From NCBI GenBank assembly GCA_046757965.1, contig JBHHZI010000171.1:1-6496 (forward strand): DNA of 6,496 bases, written 5' to 3'. This document shows, in pieces, positions 5,074 to 6,496 of the stretch. The translations under genes and the position numbers were made by a program. The notes under the pieces were generated by a model. It was not told the DNA's origin. It saw only the letters and a program-made list of their open reading frames with translations, and did no database searches. Source of the stretch: JBHHZI01 sp046757965. GTDB taxonomy: Bacteria > Acidobacteriota > Polarisedimenticolia > SMYD01. Position 1 is the first letter of the stretch. Each line of letters opens with the position of its first letter.

Positions 5074-6496
5074 ATGGACGGGTCACTCGTATTGCTCCTG
5101 CTCGTCGCCGGATTGTATTTCCTGCTTCCCCCGGTCCTGGCGATCATCGCCCTCGTTCGTGTGCGGCGCCTCGAGAGGCGGCTGCCGGGATCGACGCCGA
5201 ACCACGGCCGACTGGCCGCGCTGGAACGTGAGCTGAAGGATCTGCGCCGGCGGGTCGATGTTCTCGGGGAGTCCGACACCGCGCCTGCTGCCGCGGAGCA
5301 ACCCGGTGCCGCGGCTACCGGGGCGGACGCCGCGGCGCGAGAGTCCGGCCAGACGCCGTCGGGAGAATCCAGCCAATCGCCGGCGGGCCGGAAGTTGAGG
5401 GCGACGCCGTCTCTGCCTCCGGATGTCACTCCGTCCGGATCACCCCCGGCGGCCAGTGCGGTCTCCGACGCATCGGAGCCCGGTCCACCTGCGATGTCGC
5501 CTGCGGGGATGCCGGCGGCCGGCCCGCCACCGGTCTCCTCCACCGGTGTCAACTGGGAGCGCTGGATCGGCATTCGCGGGGCAGCGCTGCTGGGGGCGGT
5601 GGTTCTCGGTCTGGCCGGGCTGCTCTTCTTCAAGTATTCCATCGAACATGCGCTGATCACGCCCGCGATGCGTGTCCTCCTCGGCACCCTCACCGGGCTG
5701 GCGTGTGTCGGTGCCTCCGGCTGGTTGCGGGCGCGCGGCTACCGGTCGACCTCCGACGGCCTGGCCGGAGCCGGCGTCCTGATCCTCTATGCCGCGTTCT
5801 GGTCGGCTCATGTTCTCTACGCGTTGATCGGCATGACGCTCTCCTTCGGCCTGATGATCGTCGTGACGATCACGTGCTGCCTGCTGGCGCTGCGCCGCAA
5901 TTCGCTCATCATCGCGGTGCTGGGCCTGGTCGGTGGGTTCGTCACGCCGCTCCTCCTGTCGAGTGGGGCCGACCGGCCGATCGGCCTGTTTGGCTACATT
6001 CTGCTCCTCGACCTCGGCCTGCTGACCATCGGGCACAAGCGGAACTGGCCGTCCCTGGGCATCCTGAGTCTGCTGGGTACCGTGGCGCTGCAGGCGCTGT
6101 GGGTCGGGGGGCGCATGGGGCCGGACCGGGTGTTGCTGGGGCTGGCCATCCTGGCCGTGTTCTCGGTGCTGTTTGCGGTTTCCGGGGGATTTGCCGGCGA
6201 TGACGCATCCCGGCGCCGGTGGCGATGGAGTCAGGTCGGGGCCATCTATTTTCCGTTCGCCTTCGCGGTCTATTTCGCCAGCCGTGTCGAGCTGGGGCCG
6301 CACCTGTATCCGATCGCCATCCTGCTGGCGATGCTCTGCGTGGCCGCCGGCTGGATGGCCCACCAGCAGAGCAGTCCGTCGCTCGCCGCTGGTGCGGCCA
6401 CGGCGAGTGTCACGGTGGTCGGTGTCTGGTCGTTCCAGCACTGGTTGACGGCGTCCCTCGCCTGGGAGACCGCGGCGGTCGCCGTGGGCCTGCCCG
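5074..6496 (+). CDS. DUF2339 family multi-spanning membrane protein, N-terminal part (3' end outside window)
   Basis: The frame is open from ATG 5074 to the window edge (474 residues). Family members are often around 800-1000 residues, so roughly half is missing. In order: membrane helix (residues 4-30); basic, probably coiled-coil stretch (31-66, with LAALERELKDLRRRVDVL); a low-complexity linker rich in Ala, Pro, Gly and Ser (67-158); then DUF2339 (PF10101, COG5373) proper. The domain opens with NWERWIGIRG at 160-169, then helices including LLGAVVLGLAGLLFFKYSIE, MRVLLGTLTG, GAGVLILYAAFW and LGLVGGFVTPLL, with further hydrophobic segments to the edge. The helix, coiled coil, disordered linker, then 'WE-x-x-iG' order is the family's usual plan. 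Its function is unknown; it may be a transporter or envelope protein, but nothing here decides. The start rests on the AGGGGGG site. Confidence 0.88.
   Translation, partial: MDGSLVLLLLVAGLYFLLPPVLAIIALVRVRRLERRLPGSTPNHGRLAALERELKDLRRRVDVLGESDTAPAAAEQPGAAATGADAAARESGQTPSGESSQSPAGRKLRATPSLPPDVTPSGSPPAASAVSDASEPGPPAMSPAGMPAAGPPPVSSTGVNWERWIGIRGAALLGAVVLGLAGLLFFKYSIEHALITPAMRVLLGTLTGLACVGASGWLRARGYRSTSDGLAGAGVLILYAAFWSAHVLYALIGMTLSFGLMIVVTITCCLLALRRNSLIIAVLGLVGGFVTPLLLSSGADRPIGLFGYILLLDLGLLTIGHKRNWPSLGILSLLGTVALQALWVGGRMGPDRVLLGLAILAVFSVLFAVSGGFAGDDASRRRWRWSQVGAIYFPFAFAVYFASRVELGPHLYPIAILLAMLCVAAGWMAHQQSSPSLAAGAATASVTVVGVWSFQHWLTASLAWETAAVAVGLP

Noticed and set aside
5272..5547. Ala/Pro/Gly/Ser-rich stretch in the DUF2339 gene as a possible repeat array or frameshift scar
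   Set aside because: No repeating unit is evident and the frame is unbroken. A disordered linker at this place is normal for the family.
5440..6441. Minus-strand open frame (333 codons) opposite the DUF2339 gene
   Set aside because: It is register-aligned with the DUF2339 frame, its composition is dominated by Gln, Arg, Pro and Gly, and the plus strand encodes a clear membrane protein across the same bases.

Overview
The window is G+C-rich DNA with C or G at most third codon positions. It comes from a Gram-negative-type bacterium: there is a Sec signal peptide, an AGGAGG ribosome binding site, and GTG starts alongside ATG. A PD40-propeller membrane protein sits next to a sigma factor of the kinase-associated ECF type. 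That pairing is common in Acidobacteriota, Planctomycetota and some Xanthomonadales-like Gammaproteobacteria, but the sequence does not fix the phylum. No tRNA, rRNA, CRISPR array, insertion sequence or phage gene was seen.

Layout. (1) Positions 2-1834, plus strand: the C-terminal part of a membrane-anchored protein with a large PD40/TolB-like beta-propeller. It is open through the left edge, so its N-terminal effector domain (probably a Ser/Thr kinase, possibly a DNA-binding domain) lies outside. (2) Positions 1882-2592, plus strand, 47 bases later: an ECF-type sigma factor. Genes 1 and 2 look like one operon for signal sensing and transcription control. (3) Positions 2605-2643: an intrinsic terminator for the opposite strand, between the convergent sigma and hydrolase genes. 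(4) Positions 2704-4053, minus strand: a secreted alpha/beta hydrolase-domain protein interrupted by one in-frame TAG, so a pseudogene or a base error. (5) Positions 4054-4326: a divergent intergenic region with a conspicuous inverted repeat. (6) Positions 4327-4944, plus strand: a multi-spanning CPBP/Rce1-like membrane protein with a degenerate first active-site motif. (7) Positions 5074-6496, plus strand, running off the right edge: the N-terminal part of a DUF2339 multi-spanning membrane protein.

How they work together. Only the propeller/sigma pair suggests a joint function, a membrane sensor plus a dedicated sigma factor. The hydrolase, CPBP protein and DUF2339 protein look like separate transcription units. 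The most notable signals are the interrupted hydrolase, which also seems to lack its usual histidine; the sensor-sigma pair; the degenerate CPBP active site; and the inverted repeat and repeated GGTAGGAT motif upstream of the two membrane-protein genes. No clearly new multi-gene system is visible.
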